64,000 nucleotides of DNA, from assembly GCA_009741485.1 (NCBI GenBank), contig CM019220.1:28439891-28503890 (forward strand). The letters run 5' to 3'. Below, piece after piece: positions 61,640 to 64,000 of this stretch. The stretch is from Malurus cyaneus samueli (lineage: Eukaryota; Chordata; Aves; Passeriformes; Maluridae). The translations under genes were made by a program, and so were the position numbers. Below the pieces are notes generated by a model. It was not told the DNA's origin. It ran no database searches and was given only the letters and a program-made list of their open reading frames with translations. How positions within the stretch are numbered: the stretch's first letter is position 1; the number at the start of each line of letters is the position of its first letter.

Positions 61640-62475
61640 ACAAGATAAAGGCTTTTTGTAGGGTGCAGCTTGAATTGAAGGGATTCTCCCATTTCTCTGT
61701 GCAATCTGTTGAGATGTTCACTTCTTCTCGTGATAAGGATTTTTTTTTCTTGTGCCTGTGGGGATTTTCTCCTGAAGCTACTTGTCTGTTTCCTCTTGTC
61801 CTGTCACCATTTATCCTTGTGAAGAGAGCATCTTTAACTTCTCCATAACTACCTATTAAATAGTTTGAGCTCCTCCAAACCTTCATTGCTTTTGGCTGGG
61901 CAAACCCCATTCCTTCAGCCTCTCCTCATGCCTCGAATTCTCCAACACTCTCTTTGGCTTGGTGGCCCTCCATGGTCTTCTCCAGTTTGCCAGTGTCTGT
62001 CAAAGTGGGGGAGCTCCAAGGAGACTCAGTATTCTGGGTGTGGCAGAGTGAAATCATGACATCCCTTGATCTGTGAACAGACTTTTACTGATACAGCCCG
62101 GGACAGGCTGTGCCTTCATTGTTGCATTGAGACAACTGTTGATTGTGTTCATCTCTCTGTCCACCAGCACTTTCAAAGCCTCACCTGAGCCAGGGAGATC
62201 CCAGCCTCGGTTGGTGCTTGGGTTTATTTCATCCCATGTGCAAGGTTTTACATTTGTTTTTGCTAAAGTCCAGGCATTTTTTGTTATCCCAGTCCTCTAG
62301 CCAGCTCAGCTCTCACTTCCTAAGGAGGCTCTTCTCTCTGCTGTATCTACCTTTCCTTCCAGCTTGGTGTCATCCCCAGACTTGGTGAATGTTCTTTCAA
62401 TTCCATCATTCCAAACATTTATAAAGATATTGACTGTTAAGTGCGTTTCCTTTGGATATGTAGCCGGGGGTAGCA
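61640..62475 (-). mobile_element. CR1 LINE fragment with reverse transcriptase remnants
   Basis: This is a decayed CR1 copy in antisense orientation. On the minus strand, the frame at 62306-62488 keeps NIFINVWNDGIERTFTKSGD followed by DTKLEGKVDT, matching the NIF-D-GIE-TLSKFADDTKL-G-VDT segment that holds the polymerase catalytic motif; the usual FADD is SGDD here. Frames downstream correspond to the middle part, and the frame at 61611-61910 keeps ALFTRINGDRTRGN, matching LFTR-SDRTRGN of the C-terminal region. After that, nucleotides follow the antisense of the GCCCAGAGAAGTGGTGGAGT block to about 61650. Shifts and stops separate these pieces, so it is inactive. The 5' part of the element and the 3' octamer tail are absent or unrecognisable. 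Confidence 0.93.
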
Positions 62476-64000
62476 ATCTTCTGAGCATAAAAGAAATGCA
62501 CCTACTTTGTAGAGGTTTACAGCATTTCTAAATCAAAGATGTCTATGACATGTGAAATAAAAATGTACAAAGATCCATTTACCACCCATCAGGCAGCTGT
62601 TTCCTAGACAATAACTTACATAACATTCATGCTTTTCAGAACCTTTGGAATTCTCTAGAGACCTGCAGTATAATCCTGAATTGTACTTTGAAGCAATGCA
62701 AGTCTGTCAGTATATTATATTCACATGCTTAATTTTTTTTTGATTCTATCATTTCTGAGGGAGGTAGAGGTGAATGGTCATTAAAGTGTCAGAGAAAGAA
62801 GATGTTAATTAATTTACATGCTTCATGACACAATATATTAGGTATCAGTAATTACTAGGTTGTTTCAGCACAGAATGGACCAACTTGTTCCGTCTTGAAT
62901 TGTACATCATATTGAAAACTTGTGTTATTTTCTATTGCTCCTATAAGATATTTCAGGTGTCTTATGAAAATAGCATAACACTGTGACAGCCTGATGTTGA
63001 AAATGGGCTTGTATTGAAGTTCTTTAGCTAATTTTGAAGGAAAAAAAAAAGAGAATTTTGATTAGAGGACTTGAAATCTAAGTCTGGATTTTAGATTTAT
63101 GGACTTGATCATCATAAGTGGAATGAAGGCTTCTCTTGAACAAAGAAATTTTCAATGGCAAACTGTAAAAAGCTTTAAAAAGTTAGAAAAGGAAAATAGC
63201 TCCCAAGAAACATGCCCAGAGGCATTATTTTCAATAAGATTGTTAAAGACTTGTCCATGAGAGTTTTACTGTAACTGGCATCTGTCTCTTCTCTTCTCTC
63301 CTCTCAAGTGTTTCTCATTTGTTTATCCCCCTTTCCAGGTGAAATCTCTGTGGAAATAACTGTTCGTTCTCTCCCCAATTAAGTCACTAGGAAATCTTAG
63401 CTTGGTTCTGGGATGGAACTTTGTTCTCCTTGTGTGGCAGCAGAGCACTGATGATTTCTGGGATAAGTTTCAAATGACAGAAGCATGTTGCTTGCTTTTT
63501 GATCTTGAAGTTCAAGACCAGATGGAAAAAATACAATTGTCTGATCTTTTTTTTTCTAAGTATAGACCCAATAGAAGCAAGAATTAACATGCACAAGGGT
63601 AAAACTGCTAATGCAGTAACTGAGCATGGTTTTGTGAAGCTGGACAAACATCCTGCCTGTGTCTTAGGAAGAATATTTTTTCACTTTTCTGTTCACATTT
63701 TTGATTTATTACAATCAGTCGTGTTGGAGGGTGCCTGAACTTGCTTCCTCTTTCCTTTGCAGCTTCCTTATTTTAGCTCAGATGGGACTGCACTTTAAAT
63801 CACATAATATGGTAGAAAGTCTGTTATTTGACCTGGGACTAGGGTCACACAACCTATCTTGGCTAGTCTAAAATTAAATGTAAACAATGCTTAAATATGT
63901 TGAATAATTGTCTACTTAAACCTGGGAGCTGCCAAGTAGAACAGTACTTTATTATTGTATAATAAAACACAATTAGAATAATGACTGTTAATATTTTAAA
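62476..64000. other. Unique sequence, no gene recognised
   Basis: Only short overlapping frames on both strands near 63.4-63.7 kb, none with known features. No repeat consensus was seen up to the window end. Confidence 0.65.

Noticed and set aside
1..64000. CRISPR array, tRNA, rRNA, bacterial operons or paired LTR provirus
   Set aside because: No regularly spaced direct repeats, cloverleaf with A and B boxes, rRNA sequence, dense long ORFs or matched terminal repeats were seen on either strand.

Overview
The window looks like bird DNA: an AT-rich, gene-poor stretch of a large chromosome, either intergenic or deep intronic. The sequence has isolated, decayed CR1-type LINE fragments as its only clear young-to-middle-aged transposons, a few very old MIR/amniote-SINE-like relics, no Alu/B1-like SINEs, no L1, and low overall repeat density. 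That combination is typical of birds; a crocodilian or turtle would normally carry more repeats. No bacterial signals were found: there are no dense long ORFs, operons, rRNA or CRISPR. Two single ambiguous bases (N at 32974 and 48931) suggest unresolved consensus positions.

No protein-coding gene can be supported with confidence. The open frames are mostly under 100 codons, lie on both strands, and lack recognisable domains. The longest (200, 190 and 168 codons) look like chance or compositionally driven frames. The only protein-level recognition is remnants of the CR1 reverse transcriptase: the C-terminal part on the + strand at about 16170-16683, and the palm through C-terminus on the - strand at about 61640-62475. 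Two weak exon-like places are recorded as candidates: a minus-strand open frame ending just before a polyadenylation hexamer (27731-27922), and a segment between an acceptor-like and a donor-like site with two open frames (56100-56275).

Layout: 1-16 kb is unique AT-rich sequence with small palindromes and a cluster of three consecutive short hairpins at 13731-13797. A + strand CR1 with an internal perfect 24-bp duplication follows at 16.2-16.7 kb. From 16.7 to 28 kb the sequence is mostly unique, with a small minus-strand CR1 tail near 20.7 kb. At 28.16-28.53 kb there is an anomalously GC-rich block holding a canonical G-quadruplex motif, with a perfect 38-bp inverted repeat (3-nt loop) just beyond its edge; this is the most striking structure in the window. 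A SINE relic is at 34.4 kb, a second GC-richer block with an 18-bp palindrome at 41.1-41.7 kb, an ancient minus-strand CR1 at 42.1-42.5 kb, MIR-like relics at 45.2 and 52.3 kb, and the larger minus-strand CR1 at 61.6-62.5 kb. Several homopolymer T tracts (18-26 nt) are scattered through the window.

Because there are no confident genes, no pathway can be described. If the window has a function, it is more likely cis-regulatory or non-coding RNA, and cross-species alignment would be needed to see it. I did not find a convincing new biological system.
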